Notes under the pieces: model-generated | Database searches by the model: none | Told to the model about the DNA's origin: nothing | The model's input: the letters and a program-made list of their open reading frames with translations, nothing else | Source: Eubacteriales bacterium | GTDB taxonomy: Bacteria; Bacillota; Clostridia; Lachnospirales; Lachnospiraceae | NCBI GenBank assembly: GCA_030536855.1 | Contig: JAUNPK010000017.1 | Location: 1 to 64,000 of the forward strand | Direction: 5' to 3' | DNA length: 64,000 bases | Made by a program: the position numbers and the translations under genes | Part shown: in pieces, positions 8,212-15,876 of the stretch | Layout of the letters: each line of letters begins with the position of its first letter | How positions within the stretch are numbered: the first letter of the stretch is position 1

Positions 8212-8992
8212 CCTGTCTCTTTCTGTAGAAGAACAGCTCGTCAAAATCATAACCCAGTTCCTTATGATTAATAATCTGTTCTGTATTGCCTACAAAGAGG
8301 CAGCCATTCTGCACCAATGAATTATTAAATTTTTTGTAAATTTCCAATTTAGCTTCTTCTGTAAAATATATCATAACATTTCTACAGACTATCAGATGGC
8401 ATCCTGTAGGATAAGGATCCTTTAACAGGTTAGATTTCTTGAATTCAACACATTTTTTTATTTCATCGGAAATCTTGTAAAATCTGTCACCCATTTTTTC
8501 GAAGTACTTATCCTTAAACTCTGCCGGAAGTCCGTTCAGACTGGCTGCTCCATAAACGCCGTCTTTAGCTTTTTCCAAAACAGTTTCATCAATATCTGTA
8601 GCATAAATCTTGATATTATTCATAGGAACTTTTTTAGCTAAAACCATGGCTAATGAATATGGTTCATCCCCTGTGGAACAGGCAGCACTCCATATCTTAA
8701 GTCTTGGTCCGAACTCATTAATTAAATCAGGAAGAATAACATCTTCTAACTTCTTCCATAAGGCAGGATTTCTGTAAAATTCAGAAACATTAATGGTAAG
8801 ATAATTAACAAACTCGTCCATCAATTTAGAATCTGTCTTTAAGGCTCTGCTGTAGCTATCATATCCATCATACTTATTACGGGAAATAAGTGTATCAATT
8901 CTACGCTTCATCTGCCTTTCCTTATAGGCATTCAAATCAATACTCGTACTGTCTAAGACAAATTTCTTAAACTCCTCATAGTCTTTTATCAT
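8204..8992 (-). CDS. cheR: CheR-type chemotaxis protein-glutamate O-methyltransferase
   Basis: 262 residues. CheR uses S-adenosylmethionine to methylate glutamates of chemoreceptors, resetting their sensitivity. The N-terminal helical CheR-N domain (about 1-60) is followed by TINVSEFYRNP (67-77), the loop that contacts the receptor, the SAM motif IWSAACSTGDEPYSLAM (100-116) and the CRNVMIYF block near residue 200, all standard. It stands alone, without cheA, cheB or cheD nearby, and converges on the YprB-like gene with an 8-base overlap. With the PilZ and YvyF-like genes at 31.5-32.8 kb it suggests a motile cell. Confidence 0.92.
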   Translation of the reverse strand: MIKDYEEFKKFVLDSTSIDLNAYKERQMKRRIDTLISRNKYDGYDSYSRALKTDSKLMDEFVNYLTINVSEFYRNPALWKKLEDVILPDLINEFGPRLKIWSAACSTGDEPYSLAMVLAKKVPMNNIKIYATDIDETVLEKAKDGVYGAASLNGLPAEFKDKYFEKMGDRFYKISDEIKKCVEFKKSNLLKDPYPTGCHLIVCRNVMIYFTEEAKLEIYKKFNNSLVQNGCLFVGNTEQIINHKELGYDFDELFFYRKRQAK

Positions 8993-9125
8993 TGTTGTTC
9001 CTCATATTCTTTCCTGTACCGGTTCACGACCCGATGCATATGTTGTAGTTATATTTGCTATTAATATAACACATTTTCAAGAAAAATACGATACCATAAT
9101 AAATTTTTTACTATTTTTTTGACAA

Positions 9126-9154
9126 TTGTTTTAGACGTTCAATTATCATATAAT
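9126..9154 (+). promoter_or_regulatory. Probable sigma-A promoter of the YlmH-type gene
   Basis: Perfect TATAAT at 9149-9154, with TTGTTT at 9126-9131 17 bases upstream. A TTGACA lies 24 bases upstream of the -10 and is too far. The leader to the gene is about 50-65 bases. Confidence 0.5.
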
Positions 9155-9206
9155 AATCCTGTATTTGTAAAATATAAGAAAGGGAAATCCCGGCACTATT
9201 CCTGAT

Positions 9207-9980
9207 ATGGGATTATACATAATAATGAACGAAGAACAGATAACTAAGCATAAAATAATTGATATTGCCAACCGGTCATACAAGCAGAATATTTATACTT
9301 TTTCCAATTTTTTAAGCATTACGGAACTATCCATACTTTACAGCATGAAAAAAGAATTAAGCTTTATATCCTTTGATACATTCGGAGGATATGATGGCTG
9401 TGAAAGAGCTATGGTTAGATTTGGCAGTGAAGAACTTTTTGGTTATACAGAGGATTTTCCCATTACTGTAATAAAAATCTCTCCCCTTATAGAAAAGTTT
9501 TCGGAAGAACTGGGACACAGAGATTATCTGGGTGCACTAATGAATCTTGGTATTAAACGAGAACTTCTGGGAGATATAATCATTAATAACAAAACTGCCT
9601 ATGTATTATGCGTTGAACATATCGCAAATTATATAACAGATAATCTTAATACAATAAAACATACACATGTACAATGTGAATTAAGCAATCTTCCCCAAGA
9701 CAGCCAGGCCAAAAAACTTGAAGATATTGAAATAATATCTGCATCTCCCCGCATTGACGCAGTCGTTGCAGCCATCACACATCTGTCAAGAAGTCAGGCT
9801 TTAAATTACTTTACTTCAAAAAAAATATATGTAAACAATCTGTGTATGGAAAATAACAGTTACCAGTTAAAATGTGACGACATCCTGGTAATAAGAGGAT
9901 ATGGCAAGTATATATATAAAGGATTCAATAAAGAAACAAGAAAAGGCAGAGTTTATATACAACTACAACACTACACATAA
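9207..9980 (+). CDS. ylmH: YlmH-family S4-domain RNA-binding protein
   Basis: 257 residues. The N-terminal domain carries the family block FDTFGGYDGCERAMVRFG (about 57-74), and the C-terminus is an S4 domain: SRSQALNYFTSKKIYVNN, then a DDILVIRGYGKYIYKG end (about 190-245). S4 domains bind structured rRNA or tRNA; in Bacillus subtilis YlmH has been tied to ribosome-associated quality control on split 50S subunits. In Bacillus it sits in the division cluster beside sepF; here it is single, with its own promoter and terminator. The start is uncertain: ATG at 9207 or 9225, neither with a clear ribosome site. An aagaaaggga stretch lies about 25 bases upstream of the first. Confidence 0.85.
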   Translation: MGLYIIMNEEQITKHKIIDIANRSYKQNIYTFSNFLSITELSILYSMKKELSFISFDTFGGYDGCERAMVRFGSEELFGYTEDFPITVIKISPLIEKFSEELGHRDYLGALMNLGIKRELLGDIIINNKTAYVLCVEHIANYITDNLNTIKHTHVQCELSNLPQDSQAKKLEDIEIISASPRIDAVVAAITHLSRSQALNYFTSKKIYVNNLCMENNSYQLKCDDILVIRGYGKYIYKGFNKETRKGRVYIQLQHYT

Positions 9981-9984
9981 ATAA

Positions 9985-10048
9985 AGGGACTGCATCACTG
10001 GAGAATACTACAATTAGCATTATCCGGTACCGCAGTCCCCTATTTTTT
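9985..10048 (+). terminator. Terminator after ylmH, also facing the rpsA end
   Basis: AGGGACTGC at 9985-9993 pairs with GCAGTCCCC at 10032-10040, followed by TATTTTTT. The loop is long (about 38 bases). It lies just past the ylmH stop and between two convergent genes, so it probably serves both. Confidence 0.6.
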
Positions 10049-10102
10049 ATAATCCTATACTATAATTCATATATTTACATACAACCTGCTCTGTACAGTT
10101 GA

Positions 10103-11257
10103 TTACTCCTGAGTTTCCTCTGTAGTCTCTGTTGTCTCTACTTTCTCTGCTACTTCTGCATCATCTGTAGAATACTCAACAATCTCCTCTGCAGGCTCTT
10201 CATCAGCAAGTAAAGCTTTAATACTTAAGCTAATCTTCTTATCAGCTTCGTTAAGATCAACTACCTTAGCCTCAATCTGCTGGCCAATCTTAAGAGCATC
10301 CTCCGGCTTATTGATATGTTCCTTTGAAATCTGAGAAACATGAAGCAATGCATCAATTCCCTCTTCTAACTGAACAAAAGCACCGAAATCTGTCATTCTT
10401 GCAACTGTACCTGTTACAACATTACCAACCGCATACTTTGTTGCAGCATCATTCCATGGATTGAGATCAGGATACTTAACTGAAAGTGCAATCTTGTCAC
10501 CGTTAATCTCTTTAACAAAACATTTTACAGAATCGCCTACTTTATATACTTTCTTAGGATTCTCTGTTCTTCCCCAAGACATTTCTGAAATATGAAGTAA
10601 TCCGTCAACTCCTCCAAGGTCAATAAATGCACCAAAATCAGTAACATTCTTAACTGTACCTTCAATAGTGTCACCTTCTTTAATCTTAGAAAGTAATTCC
10701 TTTGATGCAGCTTCCTTCTTTGCAACAATTAACTGCTTGCAGTCACCAATAATTTTTCTGTTCTTTGGATCATATTCAGTTAATACAAATGTTACTTCCT
10801 TTCCTGCATACTCTGAGAAATCCTTAACGAAAGTATCAGATACAAGACTTGCAGGAATAAATACCCTGGACTCATCAACAACAACTTCAAGTCCGCCCTT
10901 TATAACTCTGGTTACAGTAGCTGTAATCTCCTCTTTGTTATTGAAAGCTTCTTCAAGCTTCTTGCTTCCGTTATCTGCAACAAGCTTTCTGTATGTAAGA
11001 ACAACCTGTCCTTCTCCATCATTAAGCTTAAGAACCTTAGCTTTCATCTCATCACCAACAGAAACAACTGTTGTAAGATCCACACCCGGTGTAGATGTAT
11101 ATTCACTTCTTGTTATAACACCATCAGCTTTGTAGCCTGTAATGCTAAGGATAATCTGATCTTCCTTAACCGCAATAACAGTTCCGTCAACAACCTCTCC
11201 TGTATGAATTTCTTTCCACTCTTCGTTAGCTAACATCTCTGCAAAATTCTCTGACAT
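10103..11257 (-). CDS. rpsA: Ribosomal protein S1-like protein, four S1 domains
   Basis: 384 residues with four S1 RNA-binding repeats: about 18-85 (GEVVDGTVIAVKEDQIILSI), 100-165, 188-255 (GTVKNVTDFGAFIDLGGVDG) and 272-340 (GTVARMTDFGAFVQLEEGID), then an acidic tail rich in E and T. It would help mRNA bind the small subunit. The start is ATG at 11257 because gaggaggtttatacta lies directly before it; an upstream in-frame start at 11275 would swallow that ribosome site. It overlaps the 3' end of ispH by 32 bases in another frame. In many Clostridia the two are one fused protein; here they are separate but coupled. Confidence 0.9.
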   Translation of the reverse strand: MSENFAEMLANEEWKEIHTGEVVDGTVIAVKEDQIILSITGYKADGVITRSEYTSTPGVDLTTVVSVGDEMKAKVLKLNDGEGQVVLTYRKLVADNGSKKLEEAFNNKEEITATVTRVIKGGLEVVVDESRVFIPASLVSDTFVKDFSEYAGKEVTFVLTEYDPKNRKIIGDCKQLIVAKKEAASKELLSKIKEGDTIEGTVKNVTDFGAFIDLGGVDGLLHISEMSWGRTENPKKVYKVGDSVKCFVKEINGDKIALSVKYPDLNPWNDAATKYAVGNVVTGTVARMTDFGAFVQLEEGIDALLHVSQISKEHINKPEDALKIGQQIEAKVVDLNEADKKISLSIKALLADEEPAEEIVEYSTDDAEVAEKVETTETTEETQE

Positions 11258-12086
11258 TAGTATAAACCTCCTCAATGATATTGTTCGGGGTTGATGCCCC
11301 AGCTGTAATACCTATGCTGTCTGCCTTTTTGAGTTTTTCTAACTCAAGGTCATCTAGAGTCTGGATATAAAACGTGTTTTCGCATTCACCTTTACAAATC
11401 TCATACAGTTTACGTGTATTAGAACTACTCCTACCGCCAATGACAATCATTGCATCCACTTTCTTTGCAATGTTTCTTGCCTCCGTCTGGCGCTCTTCTG
11501 TGGCATTACAAATAGTATTTCGAATACTCACATTGTAACTCTTTTCCTTGATAATTTCAACTAATTCTTCAAATTTATTGTAATTAAATGTCGTTTGTGA
11601 GACAATGACGATTTCTTTGTCAGGGTCAAGCTTAATATTATTAAGTTTTTCTGCAGAGTCAATTACAAAAGCTTTGTTATGACTCCAGCCCATAATTCCT
11701 TCCACCTCAGGATGATTTTCATTGCCAATAATGATAATCTGTTTTCCCTGTCTGCTTTCCTCCTCAACAATTCGGTGTATTTTTAAAACAAATGGACAAG
11801 TAGCATCTACTATATCGCATCCCTTATGCTTAATCTCATCATACACATTTTTTGATACACCGTGAGACCTTATAATTACTGTAGAATTCGGGGCATCAGA
11901 AATCTCATCCACGCTTTCTATTGATTTCACACCTTTATTTTCAAGATCTTTTACAACCTCTTCATTGTGAATTATTGGCCCATAGGTATATATATTCTTC
12001 TGTGATGCTCTCTCATAAACAGTATCCACGGCTCTGTGCACTCCAAAGCAGAAACCCGCAGACTTAGCCAAAACTATCTCTTTCAT
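11226..12086 (-). CDS. ispH: 4-hydroxy-3-methylbut-2-enyl diphosphate reductase IspH
   Basis: 286 residues; last enzyme of the methylerythritol-phosphate route, a [4Fe-4S] enzyme making IPP and DMAPP from HMBPP. The three cluster cysteines are visible in SAGFCFGV (start), DATCPFVLKIH (about 95) and NTICNATEERQ (about 192). The substrate histidines fit GPIIHNEEVV and IGNENHPEVEG, with the catalytic glutamate in NENHPEVEG. I take ATG at 12086. TTG at 12092, overlapping the cmk stop as TTGA, is possible. It sits between cmk and rpsA as in many Firmicutes. The other route genes in the window are dxr and ispG at 55.5-59.2 kb. Confidence 0.93.
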   Translation of the reverse strand: MKEIVLAKSAGFCFGVHRAVDTVYERASQKNIYTYGPIIHNEEVVKDLENKGVKSIESVDEISDAPNSTVIIRSHGVSKNVYDEIKHKGCDIVDATCPFVLKIHRIVEEESRQGKQIIIIGNENHPEVEGIMGWSHNKAFVIDSAEKLNNIKLDPDKEIVIVSQTTFNYNKFEELVEIIKEKSYNVSIRNTICNATEERQTEARNIAKKVDAMIVIGGRSSSNTRKLYEICKGECENTFYIQTLDDLELEKLKKADSIGITAGASTPNNIIEEVYTNVREFCRDVS

Positions 12087-12088
12087 AA

Positions 12089-12757
12089 TCAACCGGCCTT
12101 CTCATTAATTATTTCTTTTAATCTTACAATTACCTGCTCAATACTCATTTCTGATGTATCCACAAGCACTGCATCATCAGCCTGTTTCAAAGGTGATATG
12201 CTTCTATGCATATCCTGATAATCCCTCGCCTCAATATCCTTTTTAATTGCTTCTAAATCACACTGTTCTCCCTTTGCCACAAGTTCATCAAAACGTCTCC
12301 CGGCCCTTGCGTCACAACTGGCTGTAAGATATATCTTAACTGTAGCATTTGGCAGTACCGTTGTGCCAATATCTCTTCCATCCATAACAACATCTGCATT
12401 TTCAGCAATTTTCCTCTGCAAATCAACAAGCTTGCTTCTTACTGCACCATACTTGGATGTTTTGGAAGCCATATTGCCAATCTGTTCTGTTCTTAACAGC
12501 CCTGTAACATTAACACCGTTAAGAATTACCTGTTGTACGCCATCTTCATACCTGATTGTAATATCTACATTTTCAACTGCACTGTTAATTTCATCCTCAT
12601 CATCAGGATTAATATTATTCTGTGCAAAATATACTGCAATTGCCCTGTACATTGCACCGGTATCCACATAAATATATCCCATTTCCTTTGACAATAATTT
12701 AGCTATTGTACTTTTTCCTGCTCCTGCAGGTCCATCAATTGCAATTGAATTACCCAT
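12089..12757 (-). CDS. cmk: Cytidylate kinase
   Basis: 222 residues, the usual length. It phosphorylates CMP and dCMP to the diphosphates with ATP. The Walker A loop is IDGPAGAGKSTIAK (about 6-19); VMDGRDIGTTVLPNA (about 123-137) is the Cmk signature, and SCDARAGRR (about 147) and RDYQDMHRSISPLKQADDAV (about 180) hold the lid and CMP-binding arginines. The ATG has ataggagataatt upstream. It is 50 bases downstream of the flavoprotein gene and abuts ispH, giving the frequent Firmicutes block cmk-ispH-rpsA. Confidence 0.95.
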   Translation of the reverse strand: MGNSIAIDGPAGAGKSTIAKLLSKEMGYIYVDTGAMYRAIAVYFAQNNINPDDEDEINSAVENVDITIRYEDGVQQVILNGVNVTGLLRTEQIGNMASKTSKYGAVRSKLVDLQRKIAENADVVMDGRDIGTTVLPNATVKIYLTASCDARAGRRFDELVAKGEQCDLEAIKKDIEARDYQDMHRSISPLKQADDAVLVDTSEMSIEQVIVRLKEIINEKAG

Positions 12758-12807
12758 AATTATCTCCTATCTTTTTCAGATTACACATGTAATTCTTTTT
12801 TCTTTAA

Positions 12808-14085
12808 TTACTCACCAATGTGAGATGCGGCAGCATAAGCTGTAGACCACGCAATTTGCAAATTAAATCCCCCTGTAACTGCATCCACATCAATAACCTC
12901 TCCGGCAAAATAAAGACCTTTAACTATCTTTGACTCCATTGTTGTAGGATTTATCTCTTTAACATTAATTCCACCCTGAGTAATTATTGCCTCATTAAAG
13001 CCTCTTAAACCTGTTAACGTCAAGGTAAAATGTTTCAAAAGATAAACCAGCTTTAAACGCTCCTCCTTAGTTATTGAATTAACTTTTTTATCAGGATTAA
13101 TTTCCGAAAGTTCAATAACTACAGGAATAAGTTTTTTAGGAAGAAGCTTATCCAACGAATTTTTAAAGGCTTTATTTTTTTCTTCTTCAAAATCCCTAAG
13201 AATCCTGTCATCTAACTGTTCTTCTGACAGTGCCGGTTTCAAGTCAATTACCAGTTTAAGACTTTTCTCTCTGATAATCTTTGAAACGAAACTGCTGGCA
13301 CTAAGAACCACAGGGCCGCTCACACCGTAATGGGTAAACAGCATCTCCCCAAAATCACTGTAGAGTTCTTTATCCCCATCCATAACAGAAATACTTATAT
13401 TTTTTAAACTCAAACCCTGAAGTCTGCCACTCCACTCTTCACGTGTAACAAAAGGGACAAGGGCCGGAAGAACAGGCGTAACAGTATGTCCCATTTTTTT
13501 GGCAAATCTGTATCCGTCTCCTGTTGAGCCGGTACTCTGATAAGAATTACCGCCTGTTGCCAAAATGCATACATCACCCTCAACAAATTCAGTCTCTGTT
13601 TCGGAAGTGGCTTCTCTGCCTTTTCCACCCTTAGGTAACGTGCTTACTTTAACGCCTTTAAAAGAATCGTTTTCTTCCACAATATCCACCACAGCTGTAT
13701 TAAGATGAACTTCTACATTGAGTCTGTTCATCTCCCTGCTTAATGCATTTATAACATCTGAAGAATGATCAGATTCAGGGAACACCCTGTTTCCCCGCTC
13801 AATCTTGAATTTAAGACCCAGCTCATCAAAAAAACTCATAGTGTCATAATTACTGAATCTTTTAAATGCAGAAAACAAGAACTTCTGATTGGTAACCACG
13901 CTGTTTCGGATATCCTCCTCGTCACCACTGTTGGTAAAGTTGCATCTGCCCTTTCCGGTAATAAACAACTTCTTTCCCAATTTTTCATTTTTTTCAAAAA
14001 GTACTACTTTATGTCCTTTTCCGGCAGCCACAATGGACGCCATCATACCTGCGGCTCCGCCACCTATTATTATCACCCTGCTCAT
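12808..14085 (-). CDS. HI0933/YhiN-family FAD-dependent oxidoreductase
   Basis: 425 residues. The N-terminal dinucleotide fold is VIIIGGGAAGMMASIVAAG (4-22), followed at once by the family block EKNEKLGKKLFITGKGRCNFTN (split around 31-52). A second flavin motif (LATGGNSYQSTGSTGDGY, about 176) and the C-terminal GLYFAGEVIDVDAVTGGFN-type block (about 388) bind FAD. The physiological reaction is unknown; relatives are named BaiN or aminoacetone oxidase in databases, on thin evidence. The start ATG overlaps the RpiR stop by four bases (ATGA), so the two are translationally coupled. It lies upstream of cmk. Confidence 0.88.
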   Translation of the reverse strand: MSRVIIIGGGAAGMMASIVAAGKGHKVVLFEKNEKLGKKLFITGKGRCNFTNSGDEEDIRNSVVTNQKFLFSAFKRFSNYDTMSFFDELGLKFKIERGNRVFPESDHSSDVINALSREMNRLNVEVHLNTAVVDIVEENDSFKGVKVSTLPKGGKGREATSETETEFVEGDVCILATGGNSYQSTGSTGDGYRFAKKMGHTVTPVLPALVPFVTREEWSGRLQGLSLKNISISVMDGDKELYSDFGEMLFTHYGVSGPVVLSASSFVSKIIREKSLKLVIDLKPALSEEQLDDRILRDFEEEKNKAFKNSLDKLLPKKLIPVVIELSEINPDKKVNSITKEERLKLVYLLKHFTLTLTGLRGFNEAIITQGGINVKEINPTTMESKIVKGLYFAGEVIDVDAVTGGFNLQIAWSTAYAAASHIGE

Positions 14086-15044
14086 GTAAACTCCGTTATA
14101 GATTTAAGTTCTGCAATGATATTGTCATCCAGCATATTAATTTCATCATTGCCTTCAAAGCTGTAATCTTCCACTGTATTTTTTAAATTTTCAAGATAAG
14201 CTGCAACCTGGCTATTCTTTCTTACACACATGGAAACAATCAGTGCATTAATAAGACTCATGGGTGCCACCATGGATTCCACAACTGATGCCATATCACT
14301 GCTGGCAAATAAATTACAGCTTGAATACATATTCATGGGTGAATGTTTGCTGTCAGTTATGGCAATCACCCTTGCGTTGCGGTTATTTGCATATTCCATT
14401 GCCTTAAGGGTTTTCATAGAGTATCTGGGGAAACTGATTCCCACAACGACATCCTTTTCAGATAGATGCATCATATCCTCAAACATTTCATTAAGTCCGC
14501 CCATTTTTACAACCGTAACACCCTCTCTTATCACCTTAAGATAATATCCTAAAAATGCTGCCAGAGGTTCACTGTTTCTGACTCCGATAATATATACATG
14601 ATTAGCTGAAAGAATATCATCAATAGCTATTTTAAATGCATCTCTATCCACATTTTTTATAGTATGCTCAATTTTTTTTGCATCCATAGTGAGAATATTG
14701 TCAAGAATAACGTCTTCCGTAAGATTACTCTGGAGAATATCTATCTTGTCAAAAGATTTAATTTTATCCTGTACCACCAGAGCCAGTTTCTGCTGAAACT
14801 CAGGATAACCTGAAAGTCCTATTACTGCAGGGAATCTTACCGCCGTGGATTCGCTCACCCCGGCTTTTTCCCCCAACTGGGTGGCAGTAAAAAATGCACA
14901 CTGATGAACATTTTTAAGGACATAATCCGCTATCTTTTTATGTCCTTTACTCATAGATGCTTTTTTAGTCCTGATTGCATTCAGCACGTCATAATCTGAT
15001 TCATTATCCATATTACTATTATTAATTTTATTATTCTGCTTCAT
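14082..15044 (-). CDS. MurR/RpiR-family transcriptional regulator
   Basis: 320 residues. The N-terminal helix-turn-helix (about 30-90) has the family text HKKIADYVLKNV and SESTAVRFPAVIGLSGYPEF; the C-terminal SIS sugar-phosphate-binding domain (about 130-270) includes VYIIGVRNSEPLAAFLGYYL and VVVGISFPRYSMKTLKAMEY. Such proteins sense phosphosugars such as MurNAc-6-P or hexose phosphates and repress or activate uptake genes. No sugar gene is adjacent; it heads the operon RpiR-flavoprotein-cmk-ispH-rpsA. The last 45 residues, rich in D and E, lie beyond the SIS domain. Ligand unknown. The ribosome site before the ATG is weak. Confidence 0.9.
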   Translation of the reverse strand: MKQNNKINNSNMDNESDYDVLNAIRTKKASMSKGHKKIADYVLKNVHQCAFFTATQLGEKAGVSESTAVRFPAVIGLSGYPEFQQKLALVVQDKIKSFDKIDILQSNLTEDVILDNILTMDAKKIEHTIKNVDRDAFKIAIDDILSANHVYIIGVRNSEPLAAFLGYYLKVIREGVTVVKMGGLNEMFEDMMHLSEKDVVVGISFPRYSMKTLKAMEYANNRNARVIAITDSKHSPMNMYSSCNLFASSDMASVVESMVAPMSLINALIVSMCVRKNSQVAAYLENLKNTVEDYSFEGNDEINMLDDNIIAELKSITEFT

Positions 15045-15085
15045 CTTTCTACCATCTTATATATCAGACTCTGATTTCTATATTT

Positions 15086-15703
15086 TTAGATATTATCAAC
15101 AAATAATTCTCTGAAGTAAGGAAGATTTTCAATCCATTCGCAAAACGTGTGCCATTCCTCAAGTTTATGATTCTTTCTTGAATTATAAATATTTACAAGA
15201 GTCTCATAATTTAAGGTACAGGTTCTCATTTGATTATAGCTTTCCGGTAAAAGCTGAATCATACTATACCACTTATCCTTATCTTTAGTCTCCACATAGT
15301 CAAGTCTGATTTTTTCAAGAAAATCGATATTAGCCTGCATCATCTCAAGTGCTTCAGGTGTACAGTGATCCACGCTGAAATCGCTCATTTCAAAAGGTTT
15401 GCTGTGAATCTTGTGCATGGTACTTGTAGAATTGGCAACTGTTGCAACTTTATATGTATCATATTCCTTCCACCAATAGATTGGCGCTGTGATATCAACC
15501 GATACAAATATCATTCTGATAAACTTCCTATGATCGCTTCCCGCTTTACATAATCTTTTTGCCAGGTCCAGATCATTAGGTCCCATAATAAATTTTCCAT
15601 CTTTTGTTTCACTATCCATTCTATTCCAGCTATTCAAAGGATTTCTTGATCCTCTGACAGCATTTTCAAAATTCATAACTTCAAAACGTTCTAATTTAAT
15701 CAT
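15086..15703 (-). CDS. Uncharacterised protein with a possible ThyX-like core
   Basis: 205 residues, no signal or membrane segment. The middle, about 50-100, reads HRKFIRMIFVSVDITAPIYW then WKEYDTYKVATVANSTSTMH. The spacing (a G-x-H-x-x-F block, a hydrophobic strand, then a W-W-K-E-Y-D...T-x-x-N-S-x-S-T pattern) recalls flavin-dependent thymidylate synthase ThyX, whose motif is RHRxxSxNxxSxRY, but the arginines of that motif are missing. It may be a catalytically altered relative, or unrelated. The ATG has gaaaggatagaatt upstream and a strong promoter lies at 15736-15764, so it is expressed as a single gene. Function unknown. Confidence 0.7.
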   Translation of the reverse strand: MIKLERFEVMNFENAVRGSRNPLNSWNRMDSETKDGKFIMGPNDLDLAKRLCKAGSDHRKFIRMIFVSVDITAPIYWWKEYDTYKVATVANSTSTMHKIHSKPFEMSDFSVDHCTPEALEMMQANIDFLEKIRLDYVETKDKDKWYSMIQLLPESYNQMRTCTLNYETLVNIYNSRKNHKLEEWHTFCEWIENLPYFRELFVDNI

Positions 15704-15735
15704 AATTCTATCCTTTCAAAGAAATGCTACTGGTA

Positions 15736-15764
15736 ATTGTACCAATAAAAATCTTGTTTGTAAA
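15736..15764 (-). promoter_or_regulatory. Sigma-A promoter of the ThyX-like gene
   Basis: On the minus strand TTTACA (15759-15764), a 17-base spacer and TACAAT (15736-15741), each one mismatch from consensus. The ATG lies about 33 bases beyond the -10. Confidence 0.7.
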
Positions 15765-15774
15765 TTGCAGCTCT

Positions 15775-15811
15775 AAAAAAACAAAAGACTCTGACCGGGT
15801 AATTCCCGGTC
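15775..15811 (-). terminator. Terminator of the nfn operon
   Basis: GACCGGG at 15793-15799 and CCCGGTC at 15805-15811, loop of five, followed on the minus strand by a T-rich run (complement of the A-run at 15775-15786). It follows the nfnB stop by about 65 bases. Confidence 0.75.
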
Positions 15812-15876
15812 AAAGCCTAAACCGTTTATATTTAATTTATTCTTCAAAACAAACAGATTTTTAACTGCAGGAAAAA

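Noticed and set aside
12808..14085. Naming the flavoprotein BaiN and inferring bile-acid 7-dehydroxylation
   Set aside because: The whole HI0933 family gets this name; no other bai genes are present.
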